A stretch of 64,000 nt of DNA from Eublepharis macularius (lineage: Eukaryota; Chordata; Lepidosauria; Squamata; Eublepharidae). Shown here piece by piece: positions 21,110 through 35,100 of the stretch; the stretch's first letter is position 1; every line of letters begins with the position of its first letter. The notes under the pieces were generated by a model that was given only the letters and a program-made list of their open reading frames with translations, ran no database searches and was not told where the DNA came from. The position numbers were made by a program, and so were the translations under genes. The stretch is taken from contig NC_072790.1 in assembly GCF_028583425.1 (NCBI RefSeq), positions 62,954,052 to 63,018,051 of the forward strand, read 5' to 3'.

Positions 21110-23669
21110 ATATGTAACCGTATCTTCTTTGGAAAATTGCAAGCTTCCATCCTTGTTTGAGTCATTGCCAGAAATACAAATTCAGACAGTAAAGAAGAGA
21201 GGGATTTTGAACAAGCCATCAAATCTGGGAGGTAACGTAAGTCTTGTGTTTGGGTCTGTGCCTCCATCCTGATAAAAAGAACTTTCTGTCATTTGAAAGC
21301 ATGCTAGCCATTTTTTAGCCATTAGAGCTGACCCAAGAAAAGGCACTATCTTTAGCAAAATTGTGTTCTCCAAGAATGCCATCTTTTTAAGAGGGAAGCA
21401 TGTTTACCATCTTAATTCAACAAAAATTAAAATAACTACAAGTTAAAATTTAATTCATATGGTCGGAGAACAAAATCACATTTAATGGAAGATTTAGTAA
21501 GAAAGAAAAACCAAGTTGGTATCATCTCAGATTACTGTCCTTAAGTTTACTAAATGTATTAAACACCAAAGCCACAGACCACAGCCTAACTCAACCTGCA
21601 TGCCTAGTAAGACTTTTGACACCTCTCCCCAACTAGAGTTATAATTACTTAGCATTTATAATTTATAATAATTACTTAGTATTTATTTATTGTGTTCAGG
21701 CAGCTTCCTATCCATTATCAACTATTACACCTGCAGGAGGTAATTTGTGATACTATGGGGCAAAACTTATGCTGAAAGAACAAGCAACAGAGAAGTCCTA
21801 ATAAAGGAATACAATCATTGGCTGAGCTTCAAATAGCTCTCTGGATTGTGGCTGAAGACTCCTACTGTTGAGTTTTACATGCCCACGCATCTTAACAAGA
21901 TCATAATGGGTGCAGACCAATTGTTTGCAGAGGTTGTTGGTAGGAATTCCAATTATCCAGTTTGCAGCTCATAAATGTTCCTTTGTGAGTTACTAAACCC
22001 CTCATGAAGATGGGAGAGTGCCCCATCTCAGCGCATGCATATTGCTGTTCCTGTTCTCTGCATGCTTGTAGAATGAGTACGGTTTTTTCCTGCCTGTTGT
22101 AGCCAGCCATATCGCATGGCACACCTGCATGCTTTGCTTGTCTGGATAGCTCGGAGAATTTTTAAAAATCTAGTGTTCTGTTGTGATGAATACTGTGAGA
22201 AAAAAAATATAGGCATAAGGAGAGCAAGGAGAGACAGACAGGACTGAAGCATAGAACTTAGACGTGGAATGCAAAGGAGCCTATGGGCAGGACAGAAAAA
22301 TTGGTGCGGCTGAAAGAACTGTGGCAGTAAAGTACCTGGGAAGGGTAGCATTAAAAAATTTTGCTAAAGCATGTATTGAAAGGATGCAGAGGTACGAAGA
22401 GAAATCACTACAGGATTAAGAAAAATTAGGATAAGTAGATGGAAGGGGAGTAAAGAATCCTGTGGTAGTAGAGAGAAAAATTGCTTTTGAAGGAAAATGG
22501 AAATAATAGAATGTGTTGAAAAAAAACCCTGCTGTGTAAAGAGTGTAACAAAAATAAAAGCTCTTGCCGCTAACATGGCAGCACTACCTTCTTGAATTCA
22601 CAACAAATGGTCCACAGAGTGATTTGAACTGTGCGTGCCCTTGAATATAATTCCCATCAGTTGTCTGTGTGAACGTGGTACAGCCCTAAATGTCTCAATA
22701 ACCTAATATAGGGATAGAGCTACTACTGGTTTCATGCCAGTCTGTCATGAATATTTCCACAAAAGGGAATTCTGGGAATTATAGTTTGAGGGTACTGAAA
22801 ATTATTGGGGGGGGGGTCACTTCCACCTTCAGCCAAACTGTAACTCCCAATATTTCTAGGAAGCAGCTAATTATTTATCAGCTATTGTCAGGCTAATTAT
22901 TTACTAGCTATTGTCTATCACAGCATGTCATCATGAAACCAAAACCACCACCACCAAAAAATGAGAAACCAATTGGAGGAGGGGGGGAGGTTGTGGGGAA
23001 GTCTGGAGCAGTGAACTGGTGGGAGAGGGAAACAATACTTAACCCCTTCCCTAGCCATTTCACTCAAAATCCCTTTCAAGCAGTTTTCTTTGCTCATTAG
23101 CCACTGAAAACATCCTCTGAGACCCTGCAGGGAGAAAAACCACCAGGGACAATCTGAAGCCAAAACCAGTAAGAAGGAAAGAGGTTGGCTACTCCTTCTC
23201 CCTCTCTCACTACTCCCATTTTTTAGAAGTGACATTTTCTCCAACTGCTCTTCAATTTTTTTTTAAAAAGGCTGTTTTGAAATTCCTTTCATGAGTTTGC
23301 AAAATGTGTGTATTTTTTCCTGAACAAGGTTGTGTCAGTGGTCTAACAGGATGTAATACAGAAATGTTGATCCATATAGAAAACCAAGGCATCCTATCAA
23401 ACTTGCAAAATGGAAGCAATTTTAAAAAATAAAAAATAAAAATCACCCCTTAATTATTCGTGGAATGGCAACATCATTTCCTGTATACCTCATACGAAAA
23501 TATAGGCATTGTGTTAAAAGTCTGTCCAAATAAATAATTAAATAAATAATTTTAGTATTATATGCCAAACTAGAAAATCTACCAGAATGTCACAGTATGA
23601 AAATGCAGGCACAGGTAATCAAGAACAATTTAATGATTAAAAACAAAAACATTAACAATGCTGATATTT
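21110..23669. other. Downstream flank of ELOVL5, no gene seen
   Basis: Only the small inverted repeat at 22767-22862 and a taaataaataat run near 23530 were noted. No coding homology was recognised. Confidence 0.5.
22767..22862. repeat. Short inverted repeat
   Basis: gggaattatagtttgaggg and its imperfect complement ccaaactgtaactccc flank a G-run. Likely a small MITE remnant. Confidence 0.4.
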
Positions 23670-23689
23670 CAGACAAACTAGGTTTTTTT

Positions 23690-23695
23690 TTTATT
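23690..23695 (-). terminator. Candidate distal polyadenylation signal of ELOVL5
   Basis: AATAAA hexamer on the minus strand about 2.3 kb after the stop, a distance compatible with the long 3' UTRs of vertebrate ELOVL5 mRNAs. Not tested against transcripts. Confidence 0.4.
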
Positions 23696-25471
23696 TTTAG
23701 CACACTCAGACAGCATATTTTGAACAGTGAAGCTGCTGTATGAAATATGTAAAGACTTTGCAAATCAGTACCTAGAAACCAAGACATGTACACACAAACT
23801 TTGAAAGCTTTAAAAAAATGTAAACTGGTGCTGTCTCACTTTTCAAAAACAAGCAAAAGAAAATCCACATGGCTAACAGGGAGAACTCATTAGTTCCCTA
23901 ACATTAGCTGTGCAAAAAATATGGTAAAACTGGTATTATATAAATATCAAATTATAATATATAAAGTTGGGAATATGAGCAATAGGATAGCTTGAAACAG
24001 TGTTTGATGAACATGTTAACAGGCTAAACTCCACCATCTTACATAGCATATCCGTTACAGATGTCTGCTTTTACAACTGACGCTGCAAATATGGGGTAGG
24101 GGTAGGGATTTCACAAGAAACATTAATTGCAACAAGCACTTCTAAATAAACCTTGAACAAGCCAAGAAAGTACAGGTGAGATATACACAACATACAATTA
24201 AGAAAACAGACACTCATCATCACCAACACGTTTTTAGGGGTTTTTTTTCCTTTTCTCAACAACAACAAACAAAACCCTTTGCTGTTAGGCACATTTTCAA
24301 AGTCAATGTTTGCTACACAAACAGCAACAGGGATGCCAAGAAGGCATGCAAAGTCAAATCCCTGTATTGCCTTGAAGTCACTTTTTAGTTGGAGTTAAAC
24401 AAGTTAGTCCTTTTCAGAAATGCAACTCCATCAGTTTAATTCCAAGATTGAAAACTGTTCTGCAGTTAAAGAAGTCATGCCCAGTGGAAGTCAGGGTGCT
24501 CTGCTGCAGCCCGGATACTCACTCTTGTTCCACAAAGCGACCAGTAAAGTCGCCGATGAACCAACTGGGGGGCTTCACTCAACCAGCTCCCTCCTTTAAA
24601 GGACCCAAGGAGGAAAAGTGGGAGGGGCCAGGCCACAGCTCTCCCCGCCCACCCACTCAAGCCCACCTACCTCCATGACAGTCTTCAATGAGCACAAGAT
24701 CTTCAAGTTTGCAGAGTACGATCTCTAAAACCAACCCCAATTTTAAAGGGATAGGAATTGTAAGATGTTTTGCGCACTCCGTATATTTTTAATACTAAGC
24801 AAGTCAGAATTATGTTTTAGATACTGCTTAAGTGCTAATTAATTTCCCAATATTTGTGCATTAGTAAAAATAAAAATAAAACTGCTGTAGGCTTGGGAGA
24901 ACTGTGAGTGACCCGAGCTAAAGACAAATGTGGCCCAACAAGAACTTCTCCTCTTCAAGCCTTTGAGAGAAATAAATGGCCGTGCTCTGGATGTGTCCCT
25001 TTCATTTTGTACAGGACACATGGAGAAGAGTTTTTCCTTGACTGTACCTGCCGTTTCCAATTTCACCAATAACATGTAGCAAACAATGTGTAGTACGCAG
25101 TAAGGTAAATCGAACAATGGCTTTTTGGACAGACTCTAGAAGGGAGTCACACAACCTGGGGTGGCTTCTTATGATTCATTTTGGACTAGTGATCTCCATG
25201 TACAGCGTAAATGTATACCATGGCACCTGACAAAGAACATGTGCAAACATGTTTGCAAGCTCGTAACCAGTCTTTTGGGGTTGCTGCTTACAAGCATTTT
25301 AAGCAGAAAAGCCACTACTTTTTCCACACATGCACCTTTCAAACCGACACGATACATATCTATTTTGTACTTGGGTATCTGCATCCGAGTATAAACTGTC
25401 ATGTGAGAAGTCACTCCCAGAGTGAAACATCTCCATGATTTTCAAACCTGTATTAAGTTTTGGGCTCTGCT

Positions 25472-25477
25472 TTTATT
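25472..25477 (-). terminator. Candidate proximal polyadenylation signal of ELOVL5
   Basis: AATAAA hexamer on the minus strand about 540 nt after the stop. It would give a short 3' UTR isoform lacking the microsatellite-distal part. Confidence 0.3.
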
Positions 25478-25663
25478 TCATTTAAGGCATGTGTGCTTTA
25501 AACTACAGAAAATAAAAAAACAAACAACCGCCAAACAACTTCATTGTACAAATTACAATCACATGCATATCTACAGTTAAAAAATATGAGTTTGGATTAC
25601 AGTGTTCTGAAATTGTGAATGATAATTCAGCACCTATCATTGACTAGTAAGGCAACAGCAGTG

Positions 25664-25745
25664 TCATTATATATATGTATATTATATATACACACATATA
25701 TATATACATATATATATATTCTCTCACACACACATACAGACACTC
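25664..25745. repeat. TA/CA microsatellite in the ELOVL5 3' UTR
   Basis: Alternating TA runs mixed with TG and CA dinucleotides, then a CA-rich stretch. Likely length-polymorphic. Confidence 0.8.
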
Positions 25746-26015
25746 ACACTACAATAATACTCCCTTCCACAGTTTATACTCGGGTCTGTGACCACCCAAA
25801 ATTTATCATCGTCGTCCACAACTTTAACCCTACTCAATCGTTTCTAGGATGTTTTGCACTAGTTAAGTCCTACATAAATTGCCACTATTCTAGGCAGGAA
25901 TAGTTACAGTAGCTGTCAAGAGTTATCAGTGCACAACTTGTATTGTGCTTACAATCAGATGATTTTTTTGTGGTGTTGTTGCTTGGAATATCAAAATGGC
26001 TTCTCAGTTTGGTCT

Positions 26016-26147
26016 TCAATCCTTCCTTTGTTTTCTTTGCTTCACATTGTTCTCGAGGGAAGAAAAGCTATTTGTGTACCCGTTCACAGCAGCTGTAGAA
26101 CCATTCTGATACTCTTTCCTTCTGGAGGCAGCCTTTTTATTGTAAGT
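26016..26147 (-). CDS. ELOVL5: ELOVL5 last coding exon (residues 253-295 and stop)
   Basis: 132 nt from acceptor TTTTTTAG to TGA at 26018-26016. It reads [17 protein letters not shown] and ends in VKQRKQRKD. The cytosolic tail lacks four residues found in human ELOVL5 and keeps the basic end thought to hold the enzyme in the ER. Confidence 0.94.
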   Translation of the reverse strand, partial: TYNKKAASRRKEYQNGSTAAVNGYTNSFSSLENNVKQRKQRKD

Positions 26148-29100
26148 CTAAAAAAAATCACACACATACAACTCAGCAATTAATTTTTGCCACAGCAACA
26201 GAAGAGACAAAATTACTTGATGTGTTTCATTACTAAAAAGGCATACAATTTTGTTTTAAGGGTAGAGATAGACCATGTTCAAGACCAGCTGATGCTTTTA
26301 TTTATTTACTTCATTCAGATCCCACTTTTCTCCTCAGCAGTGACTCGGATTGCCTTACAAAACTCCCTTCTCCTCCATTTTATCCTCACAAAAACCCTGT
26401 AACATAGTTCAGGCTGACTGTAACTATCCTGAGATCACCCAATGAGTTTAATGATTTTTATCCAGCATTCTAACCACTATACCGTACTGACTGTTCCATG
26501 GACTCTGGACAAATTAACCATACTTCAAATAATATAATGAGAGGAGGAAACCAAAACTGGCTCCCAGCTGCACTATTAATACTGCTACAGTTAGGTACAT
26601 AGGCATATATTTAGTAATATAAGGGACAGCATTCTTGACCCATCACATACACACAGAGGCTAGGAGAATTTTGGAACACTTTAAATACAGGCATTTCTGC
26701 TCACGTAGAGCTTGAAAAAGGCAGGGAACCACATGATGGTTCAAAGCTACTTTGAATAATGCACTTCCCATTCAAGAACAGTTTTTTAAAATAATGAAAT
26801 GTTTTAAATAGGAAGATCCTGTTTAAGATTCTGCTCAGATTCTGCTCCAGGGAAAGGGGCTGCAACTGGGAATACAGGAAGAAAGAGGCCTTTTCCTCAC
26901 TGGAGGGCAACACCCCACCCTCGCTCTTGGCGTACAACGATCAAGCTGGCTTGGGCTGCAAACTGCACTGCCAAGGTCATGACTTAATACTGTAGCAGGA
27001 TGGAAAGATGATCAATAATTAAAAAACAAGCCACTAAAAACAAGCCACAGCCTTACAAACAGCATAAAACAACACCCAGCAGCTTAAAACTGTATTCCTA
27101 GAACTGTCGTCAGAGCAGAAGCAGATCACAAAACAGTTTTTTAAAAAATGGAAGCTTCTCTGTTAAAAGCCTGGGTTGACAGAAATGTTGCAACTTGTTA
27201 TTGAGAGAAGTTATCTCTCTTAATTACATAAAACACAGTGAAAAGCTTCCAAGGAACACCCTGTACTAGGATCCAACTATCGGCAAGCGTTAAAGCTTAA
27301 AAATGGATTCTTCTGAGTTTTCTAAATCTCACGAAGGCACGAGTGACTATGGAGGGTGAATGTCTTTAACTTTTAGCTTACCTGAATATAGAAATTTGTG
27401 AAGAGGATTATTAAGGAGATCATGTAGCATATCTGGAAGTACAGCCATCCCATAGGAAATGCACAAGGCCACACGACCCCACAGCTTGTCTGGAAGATTG
27501 TCAGGACAAACTGAGTCTGTTCAAGAAGAGAGAAAAATGATTGGTAAGCAAGAACAGGCTGCTGCTAAGGATTACAACAAAAGCAAGGCATATTCAAATC
27601 TTTTCCTAACTGCTATCTAAATATAAACATAAATATAACAGGTCTATTTGTTCCAGCATCCTCTCACCCACCACGGCCAACCTGATGCTCCCAGGAAGTT
27701 CACAGGCAAGGGCTGAAAACCAACAGGCTCACCTCTTCTTCGACTCCCAGCAACTGATAGTCAGAAGCACACTGCCTCCAACTACTGAAGATCCATTTGG
27801 CTATCATGACTAACAGCTATCCTGATCCTGGCCATCATGATCATGTCTAATCTTGTTTAAAAGCTATGTTAACCAGTAGTCAGCACCCCATGTCATGGCA
27901 GTGACTTTCAAAAGTGCCTTGTGTGCAAAATTTTTGTTTGTCCCAAACCTTCCGTTAATCAGTTTCACTGGGTGAGACCGTGGCCTACTGCTATGAAAAA
28001 GGAATTAAAAAATTATCTATTCCTTTGCACCAAACAATTTTGAACATTTATATTAAGTCCCTGCTTTTCCCTACACAGACAACCCACCCAAAGCTTCAGC
28101 CTTTCCTTTTTGGGAAGACTACAATGAGTAGTAGTGCCTATTTAAGACCAGAATCAGGCATCCTTAAAATGGAGGCAGAGTGGTATTGGCTGCCTGTACT
28201 GAAGCTGTTCAGCCCCAGAGGAAGCAGCATCCGATTACTTTCAAATATTCACAATCAGTGAATTAGTGGCAAAAGTCTGTAGGCTTTTGCTAGACAGCAA
28301 GCTGAGCTAAGCATTACAATGTTCTCCCACAATTAAAGGTGCTCAACTCTGCCATGGGAGATGCACATAAGCTGCAATCCTGCAGCCAGTTGTCCTCTGA
28401 GTTTGCTACATGTAGCCTCCTACATGTCACATATCACATAGGTTCTGATCTCTAATTTGCAGCATCTCATCATGTATAATGGGTGAGGAAAACATGCTTG
28501 TGCGATCACCTTTTTTTTTTTACTGTAATCTCCATGATCCATCAATACATGTTGTAAATTTAATAGCAAGTGTGTACTGGTGATGAAGGTGCAGTGAATA
28601 GATGTGTTGAAAAGGAAGAGTACTTAAGACAGCATTAAGATATATGTATATGTTTATATTTTACTTTGTAAACAGACTTGAGCATCTTTGGAGGACAGGT
28701 GGCTAATAAACACTTTAAGCAAACAAGCAAATAAGTAACATATGCTTTGTGAACAAGACCAAGGCTACCTAGATTGTGAGAATCGCAGCAACCAACAAGC
28801 ACAAAGTGGTCTACAATCTACTTCTGACCATCTCTCACTTATAGCACATAACACTATATCTTATTTCCTCCCAAACCAGCTTACAACATTCTCCAGTCTT
28901 CCATTTTATTCTCAGAACAGCTCTGTGAAGTTAGACAAAGGCCATTTCCACACGGCTTACCTTATTCTGCAAAATAGTAAAATCTTGCGTGAAATCTCGC
29001 GAGAAGACGCTGTTATTGCGTTTTCTTGTGAGATTTCGCTATTTTGCAGGATCAGGTAAGCTGTGTGGAAACGGCCAAAGACTGACTGGCCTAAGGTCAT

Positions 29101-32100
29101 CCAGGAAGCTTCCATGGCAGAGTGGGGATTTGAACCTGGGTCTCCTAGACTGCACCATGCTGGATCTGTCCATCTTTCCTGTACAGCAGGGACATAGTTA
29201 TTAAAATCTCCATCACTGCAACACTAATGAGCGAAGCAGTATTTTGGCATCAATCCAGTCCGTGGACTGGTCAGTCTATTCTAAAACGGTAGAACTTGAA
29301 AGAAGGAAAAATCCACCAATATCTGTGAAGTCTTTCCCAGTGTGGAACAGGGTCACCCTACATGACTATGACCAAATGTGATGCTTGTTTACGTAGCAAG
29401 TGTTAAGAACCTAGTGAGTCTGCATCAACAAACCAACCCTCTGAGAAATGCATCAATTCCCACTTCACTGAGTAGGAAGGAAGGCTAAGAAATAATTCAG
29501 GGGGGCAAAGAAGACATGCCACAGCTGGTCTCATTTTTACACATTAGGGAACAGGTCCTTCAGAGCCTTGCGGGTACTGCAATGTGCAACTGAGACCCTT
29601 CAATCACTTTACAGGTTTGCCCATTTGTTTCAGTGGGCAGGATGTCAGATGAACAAAAAAAAAAGATGAACAAAGTGGACCCTGCAGGCTGCACAACTAA
29701 GGAGGCCAATGCACAGCTAGGGAGTGTAGGCACCGCAGAGAATTTTCGCAGTTAGTGTAAGGCTTCTAGTTACCCCTGCAGACTAAAAAGTAGATCACGC
29801 ATTAGTCAGCACGCTCAGAAGAGCATCTGCTGTTTGCCCAGATGCCCCTTACAAGCTGCAGTTCATAAAGTTATTACAAGTGCCTGGAGAAAGACTCACC
29901 AGCTGTCCCTGAGTAATATACTTCTTCCACCAGAGATATGGACGCATGGATGGAACAGCAGATAATCCATAGTAGGAATACATGAGGACATGAATGAAGC
30001 TGTTAAGAGTGGCACCGAAATAGGCTATAAGTGATAAGAAGAAAGGCTGTTTTAATGTCCGATGAAGCAATATACAAAAAAGTCTTAATTGAAAAAAATG
30101 ATCCTGTTTACCTTTTGGAACCAAAATGAACACAACGCAGAAACAGCTTTTTGGAAGCCAGAAGCAGCTGTCTGAGATCACATCTGCCACATAAATTGAG
30201 CTTGTTTATAACTGCAGAGTGTTCCCACACATGTTAGCCTGGATCGAGCCTTGAAAGAGGGCACTGTGGACTGGCATGGATCCCTAGCTCCTCTGCACAT
30301 CCTCATTCAGATATAGGCAGATGCAGAAAACACACATTCTGCCTAAAATGAAATGTGCATGGAAGTGTGCTCTCCATCCACACTGTATAGCATGAATGGT
30401 AGTTGCTTCAGAGGTCTCACAGGTGAATGTCTCTGTTTGTATGTTGTTTGCAAACCTGGGATCCTGGTCCTGCAGAGGAATCAATGCACAGCACTTGCTT
30501 CTTCACAAACCTCTCATGCTGCACTAGTATATGAGACTACAGTTGTTTCACACTGTGGATGCACATTCCATATAGACAGATGTGGATACAGCTGCATAAT
30601 AGCTCTTTATAGATGACCCATTCATGTGTGGGGAGGGACAGTGGGCACAAGCACACTGACCCCACATGCATAGCCCCTCCCCATGAACAGCAAGTCAATG
30701 CACGAACAGGTTGTTTGCACTAGACTAAAATGGCTAATCTATAGGTTGAACCATTCAAAAATGTTCTTGTGCTCACATGGAACCAATTTCACGTGGAAGA
30801 ATTTTCTGACGATGTGTACTCGAAGTCCAGTATCAGGACCAGCCCACCTATTGGCCTTTTGGGAATTATGAAGCCCCAAGGTATGGTTGGAACTTGGAAG
30901 GCACATGATACAGCTAAAGCCAAGCCCATTTGAGTCTGAGGGAAACAACCTTCAGGGGACTCTATAAAAACCACCTTAAGTTTCTGATGGAAGTAAGTTG
31001 GGGCATTCATGTTGTTTTGAATTTTAAAACAAGAGGACTAAGCAAAGAGGCAAAGGCAAACCATAATGAGCAAAATTTAAAGCTAAGGTGAGAAGGCAAA
31101 CAGACATCAATCAAGCTCCATGGGACAGATGATTTTAACTCAGCCATTTGTTATTGTTACCTGTAGAAGGAAGCAAATTAAAGGACTGGGCATCTTTACC
31201 AAACAGAAACTTGATGGACACACAATTATACACAAGCTCTACAAGTTTTGAGTTTTCCTTAGAAAAAAAAAAACTTCCAAGAAAGAAAGCAGAAGTGGCA
31301 AAGATTTCAGGATGGTGCTACTGTACACTATGGATGGATGAATATGACTTTAGAATTACACTAGTGGGCCAGAACTCCCGCAAGCTATATTCCAGGAAGA
31401 GAAAACAGGGTTAACATACCTGTAACTTATGTTCATCGAGTTCTTCTGTGCTGACACACATGGGGACTGCGCAGGCGCAGGCCAGCCGCCGGAGAATTTT
31501 CTAGAGCTTCCAAGGCTCCGAAGGGGCCGTTTGTCGCGCGCCTCAGCGACCGTCTTCCCGCCCAAACGGTCACGTGATCCTACAGCGACCAACGGCCCCT
31601 TCCCTCAGTTCTCCTTTGCCGCCGCTTGACCAACACACTTCAGCCATAACACCTTAAAAACACCAATATCCGTTACAGCCATCACAGTATTGTGCATTGG
31701 AGTTCACAGCGGGGTAGGAGGGAGGGTTGTGTGTCAGCACAGAAGAACTCGATGAACATAAGTTACAGGTATGTTAACCCTGTTTTCATCTTCGTTCTTC
31801 TGTGCCTCCACACATGGGAGTGTACCAAGCTTCACACAATAAGGAAGGCGGGGGTGAAGTCCAACACAATTTTATTGAACAAACAAGAACAACAATAAAT
31901 AGATATGCATATATACATCTATGTAAAAAACTGTGTAAGGACACATAAATATTCAATATTTACATATATACACACCCCCAGGTACATACATACACACTTT
32001 CACTCAAGGGTACCCAGCAGGTACGCCAAGAAAGTCATACCAAAACTCCCTCAGGAAAAGAGGGAGTGTAAGACAGCCTTGGCCACAGATACATCCTGCT

Positions 32101-35100
32101 CCGCATTGACATCAACGGCGTAATGCCTGACAAAGGTGTCTGCAGAGGACCATGTGGCTGCTTTACAAATGTTAACCAGGGGCACCCCCCTGAGGAGTGC
32201 CGAAGAGGATGCTTGGGACCGCGTGGAGTGGGCTCTGACATGGAGCGGGCAAGCCACCCCTGCCAGGGAATAGGCCTTGCTAATGGCCGTCACAATCCAC
32301 CTAGACAGGGTCTGTGAGGAAGCCCTGTTACCCTTGTCCTTGGCCCCAAAACATACAAACAGGTGAGGACAGGAGCGGAATTCCTTCGTCCTATCCAGGT
32401 AATAGGCTAGGGCCCTCTTCAAGTCTAGGGAATGAAGGGCCTTTTCCCCCTTAGAGGAAGGTTGAGGAAAAAATGCAGGCAGTGAGATATCCTGCGAGAG
32501 GTGGAAGGCGGACACCACCTTGGGCAGGAACCCGAGGCAGGGACGCAGGACCACCTTGTTGGGATGAAACACAAGAAAAGGGGGGTCAGACCGCAGTGCA
32601 GACAGCTCACTGACCCTCCTAGCCGACGTGACGGCCACCAAGAATGCTACCTTGTAGGATAGCATATCCAAGGGGCATGTAGCCATAGGTTCAAACGGAG
32701 GCAACATGAGACGTGAGAGCACCAAAGACAGTGACCACTGAGGCACTGGCGCCGACACAGGTGGGTAAAGATTGTACATGCCCTTAAGGAACTGGCGGGA
32801 TTGTGGGTGAGAAAACACCGTAGCACCCTCAACTCGGGTGTGAGCAGCTGAAATCGCTGCCAGGTGGACCTTGAGGGAGGAAGCCTTCAAGCCCAGGCCA
32901 CGCAAGTGGCACAAATACTCGAACACAACCCCCAAGGGACTGTTGTCAGGCACCACTCCTCTGGCAAGTGCCCAGAGCTCAAACCTGCGCCACTTGGCCG
33001 CATAAGCGCGCCTAGTGGATGGCCGACGAGCATTCAGGAGGACCCTCTGTACCTCGTCAGTAAAGCCTATCGGGGAGGAACGATCCGCCAAGCCGTTAGG
33101 TGCAGCTTCCTGGGATCGTGGTGGACCAGGCTCCCGTTCAGGAGAAGGTCTTGCCGAGGGGGCAGACTGACATATGTCCGTTGGGACATCCGCAGGAGCT
33201 TCGGGAACCAAACCTGCCGTGGCCAGAAGGGGGCCACCAGGATGCAGTCCGTCCCGTCCTCCTCTATCTTGCACAGGACCCTGGGAATCAAGGGGAATGG
33301 AGGAAACATGTAGTGCAAGCCCTGCGTCCACGTAAACTGGAAGGCATCCCCAATAGAGAGGGGGTCGCTCCCTGCCCTGGAACAGAACGTGTGGGCCTTG
33401 GTGGTCGCCGCAGTGGCGAACACGTCTATCACTGGATGACCCCACATCCGGAAGATCGGCCCAACGCACTCTACGTTCAGTTCCCACTCGTGGTCCAGTA
33501 AAGGGACCCTGCTGAGGGCATCTGCCCGGGCATTGTCTGACCCAGCCACGTGTATAGCACGGAGCGACACGCCGTTCTTGATAGCCCACTGCCAAGTGAG
33601 TGTGGCTTCCCGGCACAGGGCCATGGACACTGTGCCCCCCTGCTGATTCACGTAGTACATGGCAGTCGTGTTGTCCGTCTGCACCAAGACATGACGATTT
33701 CTCAGCAGTGCTGTAAGAGACACAAGTGCGAAACGAATGGCCCTTAGTTCAAGCACATTGATATGGAGGGTCTTTTCCCTGTCAGACCAGACATCTTGCA
33801 CCGACACATCACCACAGTAAGCCCCCCATCCCAACAGAGAGGCATCAGTGGTAACCGTGATGTCATGGTGTTGATACCCGAAAGGGGTCCCTCTAAACAA
33901 GTTGTCATCAGACAGCCACCAGTCCAAGGAGGAGAGGATGACCCTCGGGATAGAGAATTTGAGGGACGGAGGGTGCAGTAGAGCATCATACCTCCGCACA
34001 AACCAGTTCTGGAGAGGGCGCATACGCAGCCTAGCGAAAGGCACCACAGAGGTGGCCGCTGCCATATGCCCTAGTAAGCACTGGATAGTGCGCACAGACT
34101 GGAACCGGTTCCTTTTAAACATGGACACTAGACCCCTTAGGGACCGAGCCCTCTCCAAGGGGAGCAGGGCCTTACCCTCCACAGAGTCTAAAAGCGCACC
34201 AATGTAGGACACCTTGCAGCTGGGCACCAGCTTGGATTTCTCCAAGTTCACCAGGAGCCCCAGGCGTTGGCAAGTGCTAAGTACCAAGCCAATGTCCTGC
34301 AACAGCCTAGACTCCGATTCAGCCACGATGAGCCAGTCATCGAGGTACGGAAAGATGGTACAGCCTTCTTCCCGTAGGAAGGAAACCACAGGGGCCACAC
34401 ATTTAGTGAACACTCGTGGGGCAGTGGACAGGCCAAAGGGGAGCACCTTATACCGGAAAACCCTATGCCGGTAAACAAAACTCAGGTACTTCCTGTGCTC
34501 CTTCCGTATGCCCACGTGAAAGTATGCGTCTTTTAAGTCAAGAACCGCAAACCAATCCCCTTGCTTCAGTAAGGCGATCACCGCCGCCAACGTAACCATT
34601 TTGAACTTGGTCACCTTGAGGAAGGCATTAAGGCCCCTCAGATCTAAAATGGGACGTAAACCCCCATCCTTCTTAGGGACCAGGAAGAACCTAGAGAAGA
34701 AACCCTTTACAGAGTCCTCATAGGGCAATTCTTCCACAGCACCCTTGGCCAAGAGCGACACGATCTCCGCATCCAGCTCGGCCATAGTGTTATTGACAGC
34801 TGTCAGGGGTGAACTGCATCTAGGCAGCTCAACGAACTCCAGCCCGTATCCCAGTTCAACAATAGTTAAGACCCATGAGTCAGATGTTATTGACTCCCAC
34901 TCAGAGAGGAGTGGACTAAGTCTGTCCGAAAAGTTCGGGGATACGGCTGGCGCGACCCGTCAGTACTGCCTCCCGGCGCCCTGCTGGTCTTTCTGCTGGG
35001 CCGGTTGCTGTGCCTGACGAGGCTTGAAGGGCCGACGCCTCCTCTGCTGTTGTGCGGGAGGGTAAGGCCGCTGCTGGTAGGCAGGATACTGTTGGTAGCC

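Larger units (their letters stand above)
23670..26015 (-). other. ELOVL5: ELOVL5 3' UTR (extent inferred)
   Basis: The 2.3 kb downstream of the stop are almost free of recognisable repeats, unlike the rest of the window, which suits a constrained 3' UTR. Minus-strand AATAAA signals lie at 25477-25472 (UTR of about 540 nt) and 23695-23690 (UTR of about 2.3 kb). A TA/CA microsatellite sits inside at about 25664-25745. The end point is a guess based on the distal signal. Confidence 0.5.

Noticed and set aside
1-23600. Search for GCM1 or another neighbour of ELOVL5 in the 3' flank
   Set aside because: No exon-like stretch with recognisable coding similarity was found on either strand.
24448-24678. 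A 76-codon plus-strand frame downstream of ELOVL5
   Set aside because: It lies antisense to the likely 3' UTR and shows no family resemblance.
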